NCBI GenBank assembly: GCA_947499955.1
Contig: CANMQI010000011.1
Location: forward strand, 1 to 64,000
Length of the DNA stretch: 64,000 nt
DNA from: an uncultured Granulosicoccus sp.
Lineage (GTDB): Bacteria; Pseudomonadota; Gammaproteobacteria; Granulosicoccales; Granulosicoccaceae
Direction of reading: 5' to 3'
The notes under the pieces are model-generated. The model was given only the letters and a program-made list of their open reading frames with translations, did no database searches and had not been told where the DNA came from. Numbering within the stretch: position 1 is the stretch's first letter; every line of letters starts with the position of its first letter. Shown piece by piece: positions 51,219 through 59,884 of the stretch. The position numbers and the translations under genes are program-made.

Positions 51219-52514
51219 TCAGTCCTGGTGTTCGTGCGATTCAGTCAAGCCCAGCCAGGTGATGCGCGTTGCTGTGAAACCAAGGTCGACGGTGCGGACA
51301 ATGCTGCCGTCAAGACTGTCTACTTCAATCACCTGTTGACCATTGGTATTCAGGACATACAGGCGATCAGCTGCGGCTGAAGAAACCACCACCGGTGCGC
51401 TATCCTCTTCCCCGGCGCTGTCGGCGACAGCAACCGGATCAAGGGCGGCCCACTGCGCCTGTACGTCATACAGATAGAGCATGCCGTCATTGCCGAGGAT
51501 GTAGTAGGTCTGTCCATCGACATTGAAACCTTGCGCCACCTTTGATACATCATCCGGGAAAGGCAACTCCAGAAAGACCTGTTCGCTGTCCGGGTCAACC
51601 ACGAAGACCTGATCGCCCGCTATACCGATCAGTTCATCGGCCTCTTCATGCGCAATCACAGAGCCGATTCTGGCGTCCTCGATCATGGACTCGGGATTGA
51701 GCAATTTGCTGGCAGGGAAGTCATCCTGTGTCAGATCGATGAACAGCATGCCATCACCACAACCGAAGGCGATGACCTCCTCATTGGCCGCATGTCCATG
51801 CAACAGTGGGCATGCCTCTTCATAGCGGTGTTCGAATGTGAAACTGCCATCAACGAATGCGTAGCGCTCGACCGCTGCGGGCAAGGTGGTGTCGGTGATC
51901 GAGGGGTCTCGATAGGTAACGAACAGCTTGTCGTCTACGAGTTTGGCAGCACCGTGCATGTTGTTGATCAGCGACAGTTCACCTGTCACAAGCCCGGCAG
52001 CTATATCCGCATCACTCAGGATGCTTACTGTGGACGGCACCCCATCCTCTGCATCGAAGAAGACCGCACCGTGCTCTTCGTGAGTGCTGTAGTGAGTCGG
52101 CCTGGTACCCGAGAGCGTGTAGTCGAGCATGGTCGGGTCTACGGCATAGTCGTGCAAATGGTCTACGTGATCCTCGGTGTACAAACCACCATCCAGGAAG
52201 GAGACCTGATTGTCATCGCGTTGAATGAGTACGGCGTAGCGCTTGTCCGGGCTCGCGTACAGACTGGGCTCGCCACCGGTCAGAGCGAAGCGTTGCAGTG
52301 CGACCTCGGAGTCGAGGTCGTACACCACAACGGCTGAGTCGTTACTGTCATACAGGGCCAGACGCCCGGCGGTATCGATGCTGGCCTCGACGTCGTTCTC
52401 ATCTGACGACGAACTGTCGCTGCAGGCACTGAGGAGCAAGGCAGCGGCGCTGGCTGCACCAAACAATTTGCCGTAGCGTGGGGCTATGCGTTTGCAGGTC
52501 TGGGTGACCGACAT
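51219..52514 (-). CDS. aztD: Zinc metallochaperone AztD-like beta-propeller lipoprotein
   Basis: 431 aa. Signal ends with ALLLSAC, so it may be a lipoprotein, unlike the soluble AztD I recall. The mature protein is a WD-like propeller (LALYDSNDSAVVVYDLDSEV, FGCGDGMLFIDL). His-rich spots HVDHLHD, HGHA and a terminal SHEHQD could hold zinc. In Paracoccus, AztD passes zinc to AztC. It is the first gene of the operon, with AAGGAG before the ATG and a Zur-like palindrome 17 bases upstream of that ATG. Confidence 0.87.
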   Translation of the reverse strand: MSVTQTCKRIAPRYGKLFGAASAAALLLSACSDSSSSDENDVEASIDTAGRLALYDSNDSAVVVYDLDSEVALQRFALTGGEPSLYASPDKRYAVLIQRDDNQVSFLDGGLYTEDHVDHLHDYAVDPTMLDYTLSGTRPTHYSTHEEHGAVFFDAEDGVPSTVSILSDADIAAGLVTGELSLINNMHGAAKLVDDKLFVTYRDPSITDTTLPAAVERYAFVDGSFTFEHRYEEACPLLHGHAANEEVIAFGCGDGMLFIDLTQDDFPASKLLNPESMIEDARIGSVIAHEEADELIGIAGDQVFVVDPDSEQVFLELPFPDDVSKVAQGFNVDGQTYYILGNDGMLYLYDVQAQWAALDPVAVADSAGEEDSAPVVVSSAAADRLYVLNTNGQQVIEVDSLDGSIVRTVDLGFTATRITWLGLTESHEHQD

Positions 52515-52530
52515 GATGAATCTCCTTTAA

Positions 52531-52548
52531 GTAATGTTATAACATATC
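52531..52548 (-). promoter_or_regulatory. Zur-box-like palindrome, proximal
   Basis: GTAATGTTATAACATATC with the perfect 12-base core ATGTTATAACAT, the type of sequence bound by proteobacterial Zur. It lies 17-34 bases ahead of the aztD ATG. It overlaps a possible -10 (TATAAC on the minus strand), so binding would block transcription when zinc is ample. Confidence 0.72.
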
Positions 52549-52707
52549 AATTCGTGAGCGTATGAACTGACCCATTCGCGCACGCTTCCCTACCGACCCG
52601 CAATCATCGGTCAGCTGCATTCCGCAAACGGGTCATCAGGATGATTCCCTGCAGATGACCACGCAGACGCAAGCGCCAGACTCCTGCGAACGCGAGGCAG
52701 TCTACAT

Positions 52708-52728
52708 GAAATGTAATAACATAACATC
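52708..52728 (-). promoter_or_regulatory. Zur-box-like palindrome, distal
   Basis: GAAATGT-AATAACAT-AACATC matches most bases of the Zur consensus GAAATGTTATA-N-TATAACATTTC. It is 160 bases further upstream than the proximal box. The rest of the 395-base gap holds no gene. It may serve a second promoter, or control the leftward operon from afar. Confidence 0.55.
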
Positions 52729-52909
52729 AAAATTATCAGAATCGATGGTCATCGCCAGGCGACCGCGATACAACAAGCGGCATGACTGCGATGCGGACAT
52801 GCCATGATCTGCCAGGCAGAGTAACCAGGCCCAGGTCATGACTGCAGAGTTCCACCATGGCGTCGACACTCCATACACCAGTCGCAGAGTTTTATGTCAC
52901 CCCCTCATG

Positions 52910-53050
52910 TTACTGATCGCCTGGTGCGTCATGAATGTGCTTGATCATGTTGCAGCCGTAATTATCGGCAATCTCTCGACCGTAGTCTTCGATGAAATAT
53001 TCCCGATAGCCCGCAAATTCATCGGGTCTCATTTTTCGCAGAGTAATCAC
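52910..53050 (-). pseudogene. Truncated GNAT acetyltransferase N-terminus
   Basis: Leftward from GTG 53050 (or ATG 53032), about 46 residues read as the start of a GNAT enzyme: ITLRKMRPDEFAGYREYFIE then DYGREIADNYG, followed by a stop at 52910. The acetyl-CoA-binding part is missing, so the gene is broken. It is the second such GNAT N-terminal fragment in this window (the other is at 33301-33516), although the two are not the same subfamily. Confidence 0.5.
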
Positions 53051-53395
53051 GATGTTTGCAGTCTTGCCCTCTATGCCATCGTCGTTGCCGAAGTCCTATC
53101 CAGTCTACGCCTACCGGCAAGTTGTTTCGCCCGCCTTGGATACACGCCAACGATGGAATACCTCTGACGGATAGCGGCACCATCGAACACAGCCAGAAAC
53201 GATTTTCAACGTCGAGGTGCACCGATCCACTTTGCAACATTTTCTGATTGACAGGCTGGTGTCGGTTTTCTGTGAGAACCACTCATGCCTGCATACGGTA
53301 ATGTGACCTTCAGTAGCTCAGAAGTATTCACCAAGTATCTTGTCGCCAGCGGACATACTGCAGACTGACAATTGCTCTCCAAGTGTGAATTCCTC
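53051..53395. other. Intergenic, nothing identified
   Basis: 345 bases between the GNAT remnant and the 53396 gene. Only short frames are open and none resembles a protein. The promoter of the 53396 gene should be here; TTGACA-like TTGACAG near 53247 has no convincing -10 partner. Confidence 0.4.
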
Positions 53396-54049
53396 ATGTC
53401 AAATCTATCACTGGCGTATGACCTGGCTACCGAGCTCGCCAGATTCATGTTCCCTGAGACATCCGACAATCGTGCGCGCTTTGCCACGCGAGAAGACGGG
53501 GGAGATATCACGCAGGAAGAACAGAGAGCCACCATCATGAGGAGGCTACAAGGTGACAAACTTCGACGTTTGAGAGCGACGAGTGAAGGTGTCAAGGCAG
53601 AAAGAGAAAGGACTCGTCAATCCGTACTTGCTTACGGAAAGCTTGTATACGACAACGACGTGACAGTCGGAAATTGCCGGGAGAATGCATGTGTAGCAGC
53701 GTGGTATCTGGACAGTGTTCTGCTTTGCAAGGAATGGACTCTGATATGGCACGAAGACTTCGACCACGTATATCTGGTCATTGGCGTTGTTGACCGGACG
53801 CATATCCATGTGCCACACAGTCAATGGCCTGCAGATCTGGCTATCTATGATGGCTGGGGACAGATAGCCTGCAAGGCAAGGGATTTTGCTGTCAAGTGGA
53901 GCGCAAAGATGAATGAATGGGGTGCGACAACCAGAAGCGGCAAAGCAGCCCGAAATGCCGTGTTCATACCAGGTGAAGAAACAGGGTTCGTGAATCCAAC
54001 TGTCTGGAGAAATGCTGCAGCAACCAAGAAGGGCTTTTACTTGAGATAG
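53396..54049 (+). CDS. Putative Cys-His-Asp peptidase/transglutaminase-like protein
   Basis: 217 aa from ATG 53396. A papain/transglutaminase-type triad can be read: Cys in TVGNCRENACVAAWYL (about residue 97), His in FDHVYLVIGVV (about 124), Asp in IYDGWGQIACKARDF (about 147). 'GNC.E.A.......DH...VIG....DPW' is the pattern of secreted effector-like cysteine enzymes found in plant- and animal-associated bacteria. No signal peptide, so it would need a specialised secretion system or act inside the cell. No secretion genes are nearby. Slightly lower GC than its neighbours, and isolated, suggesting transfer. Confidence 0.65.
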   Translation: MSNLSLAYDLATELARFMFPETSDNRARFATREDGGDITQEEQRATIMRRLQGDKLRRLRATSEGVKAERERTRQSVLAYGKLVYDNDVTVGNCRENACVAAWYLDSVLLCKEWTLIWHEDFDHVYLVIGVVDRTHIHVPHSQWPADLAIYDGWGQIACKARDFAVKWSAKMNEWGATTRSGKAARNAVFIPGEETGFVNPTVWRNAAATKKGFYLR

Positions 54050-54228
54050 CTCTCTTTCAGGTATCGATTCTTGAATAAAAAAACCGCATCAACAGTTACT
54101 CAAGCGCACAATGTCAGTGCATTTATATCAAGACCTCAGTTCGCAGCAAAGATCAGAATCGACAACCACAAAACATACCCATACTTGCACTACTTAATAA
54201 GACTATCATTCAAGCTGGAATTGCCTCA

Positions 54229-55995
54229 CTACTGCTTCACCAACACCATGCCCGCATGCAACAGGGAACCATCGTTCTGCACCATCAGGGTTTCTCCCAG
54301 GCCTCTGCCGTAGCCTTGCAGCGTTGCCTGCGCATCGTTGATCACCTTGAGTGGCAGATCCTGATTTGCCATCGACGATGTCAGATGCAGGTGGTAGACA
54401 CCATCGGCGTAGGCCAGCGATACATCCTCGATCTTGAGGAACTCGACTTCAGTGTCGATGGGATTGGCAAGGGTATAGTCTCCGAGCCTGGCATCCCAGG
54501 CAGGGTTACGTTCCTGAGTGACGAGTTGAGTAGCCACCAGATCAGTCCGCACGCCGGGCCTGCGTGCATAGATCAATTTCTCACCCGACACGTCTCGAGC
54601 AAAAAAGGATAGATCGCCTGGTCCGGGTGGCTTGATGGGGATGAATCCCAGAAGTCTTGCCCGCAATGCATGGCCTCCATCACCCTGTCTGATCAGACTC
54701 ATCTTGTTTCCGCCTATCTCCAGTTCGTAGCGGTTCGTATCTCCAGTGATATTCAGATAGCCGAAAGTCGATGCATATTGCCCATCGAAACCGGTCTCGG
54801 TTCCGTATAGCGGTGCAGGTGTTTTATCAGGCGCGGCAATGGTTGACAGCGCCCTGCCCGTCTTGACGGTGTGCGATACGCGCAGCATTTCATCCGTGAT
54901 GTTTTCCAGACCGCCATTGCTCGGACTGTTAGCAAGGAGGACCACACCGAGTTCTATCTCGGGGGCGATGACCAGAATCGCGCTATGTGCCATGGTCTGT
55001 CCCGTATGACCAACAACGGTGTATTTGTCATCCAGAAAGCGTGAGAAATGAAACCAGCCAAGACCGTTGAAACCATCCGGTTCAATGGCGGAACTGTAGT
55101 CTTGTACGGCGAGCATTTCCTGCAGAGTCTCGGGCGCCAACAATCGTGATGGGTAGATGCCTTTGCCATTGACCAGCTTGATCAGATGACTCAGATCACC
55201 CACTGTGGAGATCAGCCCACCCGCTGGCAGGTCTCGCAATCCGAGTGTCTGTACTTCTTTCCCATTCCAGTAGCTCTTGGCGACATTCTCACCAGTCGCA
55301 TCAAATTCGATATTCGAATGCGTCATGTCCAGAGGACTCAGCAGTGACTCTTCGATGTAGCCGGCAAATGGCATACCACTGGCCAGCTCTACGGCATGCC
55401 CGGCAAGCGAGTAGCCGGCATTGGAGTATGCGAAAACCGTGTTCGGAGGATAGGCGGCGTAGTAGCGGTTCAATCTCGTGGTCACTGTCTTGAATGAATC
55501 CGGTTCATTCGTCCACATGCCATCGATAATGGCGCTTGGAATTCCAGCGTGATGGGACAGGATATTGCGAAGCGTGATCTCGTCAATGGAGCCGAAACGG
55601 CTTTTCAGATCAAACTCGGGAACACTGTCCCTGATGGGCGCATCAAGGTCGAGTTTCTGTTCTTCATCGAGCTTCATGATCGCCATGGCAGTGAACAGCT
55701 TGGATACCGAACCTGCCCCGTAAGCAGTCGATTCGGTGGCGCTTACCCCAGCTGACTCGTCTGCGAATCCGAAGCCGTCGCTCCAGACCACCCGTTGCCC
55801 ATCCACCAGCGCCACACTCACACCGGTCAAACGGTGCTTCTTCATCTGAGCCGGTATGTACTTCTCCAGATATTCAATGGCCAGTGAATAATCATCGTTC
55901 GCCAGGGCTTGTGTGGATGGCGCCTTGGGCAAACTGCTACAGGCCGAGCCGAGAAGTGTCAGAACGATAACGGGTATTAGCAGGACTCGTTTCAT
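54229..55995 (-). CDS. Lipoprotein serine hydrolase, beta-lactamase/class C fold
   Basis: 588 aa. Lipoprotein signal MKRVLLIPVIVLTLLGSAC. Catalytic motifs complete: SxxK in GAGSVSKLFTAMAIM, YxN in YSNAGYSLAG, HTG in VVGHTGQTMAHS. The extra 230 C-terminal residues form a lipocalin-like or DUF3471-like beta domain (GQYASTFGYLNITGD). It would act in the periplasm as an esterase or peptidase on peptides or cell-wall pieces. YbaN-type gene 3 bases upstream shares its mRNA. The 54050-54228 gap is AT-rich and holds nothing. Confidence 0.87.
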   Translation of the reverse strand: MKRVLLIPVIVLTLLGSACSSLPKAPSTQALANDDYSLAIEYLEKYIPAQMKKHRLTGVSVALVDGQRVVWSDGFGFADESAGVSATESTAYGAGSVSKLFTAMAIMKLDEEQKLDLDAPIRDSVPEFDLKSRFGSIDEITLRNILSHHAGIPSAIIDGMWTNEPDSFKTVTTRLNRYYAAYPPNTVFAYSNAGYSLAGHAVELASGMPFAGYIEESLLSPLDMTHSNIEFDATGENVAKSYWNGKEVQTLGLRDLPAGGLISTVGDLSHLIKLVNGKGIYPSRLLAPETLQEMLAVQDYSSAIEPDGFNGLGWFHFSRFLDDKYTVVGHTGQTMAHSAILVIAPEIELGVVLLANSPSNGGLENITDEMLRVSHTVKTGRALSTIAAPDKTPAPLYGTETGFDGQYASTFGYLNITGDTNRYELEIGGNKMSLIRQGDGGHALRARLLGFIPIKPPGPGDLSFFARDVSGEKLIYARRPGVRTDLVATQLVTQERNPAWDARLGDYTLANPIDTEVEFLKIEDVSLAYADGVYHLHLTSSMANQDLPLKVINDAQATLQGYGRGLGETLMVQNDGSLLHAGMVLVKQ

Positions 55996-55998
55996 GGT

Positions 55999-56439
55999 TC
56001 AAGACTCCGGATGACGACATAACCATACACCCACCACCAGCATCACGGCAGGCACCATGATCTTCACCCACAGTGCCGCCGAGCTCAGCACGATGATCAC
56101 GGCACTCAGTGACATCATGCTCACGGCGAACACCTTTGCCCGTCGAGGTACTGCCCGATGATCGCGCCAGCGACGAATGGCCGAACCATGACGTGGATGC
56201 TCCAGCAGCCACTGTTCAAGCCGAGGCCAGCCCTTGCCACCCGCCCAGGCAGCAGCAATCAGGAACGGCACGGTGGGCAGCACCGGTAGCGGGATACCAG
56301 CGATGCCCAGCGCCAGACATGTCAGCGCCAGTATTCTCCAGAGAATGATTGTCAGGGAAAGCTGCACGCTATGCACTCCGGCGATACCACAAGGGTGATT
56401 CACTATTTCCAGGCCACACGAGGTGAGATTTTCAGACAC
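55999..56439 (-). CDS. YbaN-family (DUF454) inner-membrane protein
   Basis: 146 aa. Three or four membrane segments with the family core LALTCLALGIAGIPLPVLPT then VPFLIAAAWAGGKGWPRLEQ, and WLLEHPRHGSAIRRWRDHRAV as the cytosolic loop. The E. coli homologue YbaN/PriC-neighbour has no firm function. It begins the two-gene unit with the hydrolase lipoprotein (3-base gap). The 30 residues before the first membrane segment are unusual, so a start further in is possible. Confidence 0.82.
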   Translation of the reverse strand: MSENLTSCGLEIVNHPCGIAGVHSVQLSLTIILWRILALTCLALGIAGIPLPVLPTVPFLIAAAWAGGKGWPRLEQWLLEHPRHGSAIRRWRDHRAVPRRAKVFAVSMMSLSAVIIVLSSAALWVKIMVPAVMLVVGVWLCRHPES

Positions 56440-56996
56440 GCCGCCTGCGTCTCAACCATTGTCCTCACGCCGATATGCTAGTCGCCTCTGGCACTCCTCA
56501 CAAGCGTGGAACAGGTAAGTACGCTTGCATGCGATGCTCGTGACCGGCCTCACCGTGCGTGCAGCTGCGAGACGATCTTGCACCCTCATCGCAGCGGGCC
56601 TGGTTCATGCGTGCCTGCCTGACGCCGGACGCACTCGCGGCACGACACCGACTGATCAGCGATATCGATGCCGCCACTGTGGCGGTCAATGTGCTGTATG
56701 AATCTGCTTCAAAAAACACTAGTGCAGAATACTGCCACAACCCGAGCAAACAAAGACCCGGCACGACCATGCGCCACCGCGTAGTCCATCAACCTTCTGA
56801 TGGATTCACGTCTGCGAGACACCCCACACCGGCCTTTACAATGGACAGAGCCCGTTCGGGTTAGCTAGACTACCCGAATACATCACAGGTACTCGTCATT
56901 TCAGCTGTTACACATCAGTCAGGCAGCGGTTGGTTGAATTGACCCGAACCGTATTGACAAAGACCATCTCTGCTGATGGCAGTCGGGGGGGGGCTC
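56440..56996. other. Intergenic upstream of the LOV kinase
   Basis: 557 bases with no supported gene. Short frames on both strands are GC-frame chance. A TTGACA at 56955-56960 could be a -35 but no -10 is placed well. A G9 run at 56985-56993 precedes the kinase ATG. Confidence 0.4.
56985..56993 (+). repeat. Poly-G (G9) tract at the kinase start
   Basis: Nine G in a row, 3 bases before the ATG at 56997. It overlaps the ribosome site. Runs of this length can slip, and here would change ribosome-site spacing rather than the reading frame if ATG 56997 is the start. Confidence 0.6.
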
Positions 56997-59810
56997 ATGA
57001 AGAACGCATCACGCCCGAACAACGAAGTAGAGCGCATCGTCACCGTTGAGCGCTACGGCATCCTGGATCTGCCTTCCGATGCCGTACTGGACAGCATTAC
57101 TCAGGCTGCAGCCAATCTGTGCGAAGCCCCGGTCGCGCTCATCAGCCTCATCGACGCGACGCGGTTCTGGGTCAAATCCTGTGTTGGCATGCAGGTACCA
57201 GAGGCACCCCGTGACGACACCTTTTGCAACCATGCCATCCTCGAGCCGAATGAGCTTCTGGAAGTCGAAGACGCCCGCCTGGATGAGCGATTCAAGAACA
57301 GCTTTCTCGTCACGAGCGCATTGGGTGTTCGCTTCTATGCGGGCAAACCTCTGGTAACGCCGGATGGCTTCGCTCTGGGCACATTATGTGTTGTCGACAA
57401 GAAACCCAGGCGCCTGTCAGTGGCGCAGCGAGACGGACTTGATCAGCTGTCCAAAGCCATCATTCAACTGTTTCACGAGCGGCTCGAATCCAGATTCAAT
57501 GCCATTGACAACATTGTCGAACAAGCCGCTCAGGATGGTGTGATGATCACCAATGCAAACCGGCCCGACAACCCGATCACCTATGTCAACCGGGCATTCG
57601 AATTGATGACGGGTTATTCCAAGGCCGATGCTCTGGGCAAGAACTGCCGGTTTCTACAAGGACCGGGCACCGATCTGGACAGTGCTGCACAATTGAACGA
57701 AGCCATCGCGGCGCAAACCCCCTGTACGGTCATCCTGAAAAACTATCGCAAGGATGGCACTGATTTCTGGAACGAGCTGACAGTATCACCGGTGACGGAT
57801 TCAACCGGCAAGACCAGCAGCTTTGTCGGTGTCATGCGTGATGTATCCGACCGATTCCTGGCGGAAGACCGATCCATTCGTTTGTCCAGAACACGTCAGG
57901 AACGCGAACAGGCGCTAGCCGGCCGCAATCGCCTGGCACAGATTATCGAAGATTCATCCAATGAAATCTACGTGTGCGATGCGGACAGCTATCAGGTTCT
58001 GAATGCCAATCGTGCCGCCCGCGTAAATCTGGGCTACAGCGTGGAGGAATCCCGACAGCTCATGCCCTGGGATTTCGCAGTCGCAGTGACTGCGGAGAAT
58101 GTGCACGAGATGGTCGCACCCTTGAAATCAGGTGAGCTTGATTCACGCACGTTGGAAACAACTCACCGACGAAAGGACGGTAGCACCTATCCGGTATCGG
58201 TTCATTTGCAATACATGGCAAAGCAGGTGCCACCGGTGTTCACCGCCATTGTTCAGGATATCAGCGATCGCCAACTGCAGGAAGAGAATGTTCGGCTACG
58301 CGAACGGGCAATCGAGGCGGTCGATGTAGGCGTCACCATTATCGATGCCACCCAGGAAAACAATCCACTGGTTTATGTCAATCAGACGCTGTGCACGATG
58401 ACAGGGTATTCGGTTGATGAACTGATCGGCAAAGGGGCCGGGATACTTCAGAAGGACAACTACCAGCAATTGCAGCACCTGAAGATCAAGGCTGCGCAGG
58501 AAAAGGGAGAATCGGTGCAAGTGCTGTTCAAGAGCACCCGCAAGGATGGCACGGATTTCATGAACGATCTGACGCTGTCCCCGGTTCATGGTGCCGATGG
58601 ACAATTGACTCACTATATCGGTATCAACCGCGACGTGACGCAGAAACTCGAGACTGAAGAATGGTCACAGCGATCACGAAAAATCGAGGCAGTGGGTCAG
58701 CTTGCCGGAGGCATTGCTCACGACTTCAACAATCTTCTGAGTGTCATTGCCGGCAATATCGAATTTCTGTCGATGAGCATCAGCGACAAGCGTCATCGTG
58801 ACTACCTCGCCAAAGCCGAGAGTGCCGCGCAGATGGGTGCGCGTCTGACTCGGCGCCTACTGAGCTTCGCCAGGCAAGGACAATTGGAACCTACTGTGCT
58901 CAATGCCAATGAGCATGTTCTGGGGGCCATCGAACTGTTGCGTTCTACCATTGGCGAGAACATCACACTGAGTGCAAAACTATCCAGCGACCTGTGGAGC
59001 ATTCTGGCGGATGCCAGCGAAATCGAGAACACCGTGGTCAATCTGGTCATCAATGCCCGCGATGCCATGGCTGACGGTGGCAGTATTACCATCGAAACGA
59101 AGAACCTGAGAGTCACCGAAGACGGAACCGATGAGGCCTTCGGTGTGCCAGCCGGAGACTACATACGGCTATCGGTATCGGATACCGGCAGCGGTATGGA
59201 CGATGAGGTCAAGGCCCGTGTTTTCGAGCCGTTCTTCACAACCAAGGAAGCCAATTCCGGCCTGGGACTGGCGTCCATCCACGGGTTTGCGCAGCAGTCA
59301 GGCGGAGATGTTCATGTTCATTCACACATCGACCATGGTTCCGTCGTTCACGTCTACTTGCCCAGTTACAGCGAGATGATTGTCAGCGCCAAGAAGGAAG
59401 AGCCGCTGATGACTCACCAGAACAACGGCGTCAGACGAATTCTGGTCGTCGAGGATAACGACATGGTTCGCGATCTCACGGTTGCGCGATTGCATGCACT
59501 GGGCTATGACACCCGACAGGCAACCGATGGCCGGTCGGCTATCGAGTTACTCAAGGCCGACTCCGCCTTCGACCTGATCCTCACCGATATCGTGATGGAG
59601 GGCGGCATGTCCGGATTCGATGTCGCGCAGTGGTCACAGACCCATGCGCCTCACTGTGCAACCTTGCTGACGTCAGGATTCAATGAACAGATGGCTGAAG
59701 CCAATGGCATCGACAGCGACAGGCTTCGAGTCCTTCAGAAACCCTACAGCCTTGCCGAGTTGCAGCAGAGAATCAACGAGACTCTGGAAAAAACGCCAAT
59801 CGGTGCTTGA
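56997..59810 (+). CDS. LOV/PAS-domain hybrid histidine kinase
   Basis: 937 aa from ATG 56997, preceded by the G9 tract; an in-frame ATG at 56976 is less likely. GAF at about residues 12-165 (LCEAPVALISLID). A PAS at about 168-290 has GKNCRFLQG with C217, the flavin-adduct cysteine motif of LOV blue-light sensors. Two further PAS domains follow, the last with GKGAGILQKD where that Cys is lost. HisKA His in GGIAHDFNNLLSVI, HATPase with LVINARDAMADGG and VSDTGSGMDDE, then a receiver domain with phospho-Asp in LILTDIVMEGGMSGFD. Cytosolic. It shares the kinase and receiver type with the gene at 62829-64000. Confidence 0.9.
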   Translation: MKNASRPNNEVERIVTVERYGILDLPSDAVLDSITQAAANLCEAPVALISLIDATRFWVKSCVGMQVPEAPRDDTFCNHAILEPNELLEVEDARLDERFKNSFLVTSALGVRFYAGKPLVTPDGFALGTLCVVDKKPRRLSVAQRDGLDQLSKAIIQLFHERLESRFNAIDNIVEQAAQDGVMITNANRPDNPITYVNRAFELMTGYSKADALGKNCRFLQGPGTDLDSAAQLNEAIAAQTPCTVILKNYRKDGTDFWNELTVSPVTDSTGKTSSFVGVMRDVSDRFLAEDRSIRLSRTRQEREQALAGRNRLAQIIEDSSNEIYVCDADSYQVLNANRAARVNLGYSVEESRQLMPWDFAVAVTAENVHEMVAPLKSGELDSRTLETTHRRKDGSTYPVSVHLQYMAKQVPPVFTAIVQDISDRQLQEENVRLRERAIEAVDVGVTIIDATQENNPLVYVNQTLCTMTGYSVDELIGKGAGILQKDNYQQLQHLKIKAAQEKGESVQVLFKSTRKDGTDFMNDLTLSPVHGADGQLTHYIGINRDVTQKLETEEWSQRSRKIEAVGQLAGGIAHDFNNLLSVIAGNIEFLSMSISDKRHRDYLAKAESAAQMGARLTRRLLSFARQGQLEPTVLNANEHVLGAIELLRSTIGENITLSAKLSSDLWSILADASEIENTVVNLVINARDAMADGGSITIETKNLRVTEDGTDEAFGVPAGDYIRLSVSDTGSGMDDEVKARVFEPFFTTKEANSGLGLASIHGFAQQSGGDVHVHSHIDHGSVVHVYLPSYSEMIVSAKKEEPLMTHQNNGVRRILVVEDNDMVRDLTVARLHALGYDTRQATDGRSAIELLKADSAFDLILTDIVMEGGMSGFDVAQWSQTHAPHCATLLTSGFNEQMAEANGIDSDRLRVLQKPYSLAELQQRINETLEKTPIGA

Positions 59811-59884
59811 GCATCGCCAGAACCAGCCGTCGCCTGACGTCTCTCAGACGCCAGTGGTGCCTATGCAACAATGCTCGCGGCACC

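Noticed and set aside
52838-53167. Rightward 109-codon ORF with a hydrophobic stretch
   Set aside because: It is the complementary frame of the GNAT fragment at 52910-53050, which has a recognisable sequence.
56498-56770. Leftward 90-codon ORF before the LOV kinase
   Set aside because: Composition is low-complexity Ser/Arg/Ala of the kind produced by chance in GC-rich DNA; no start signal.
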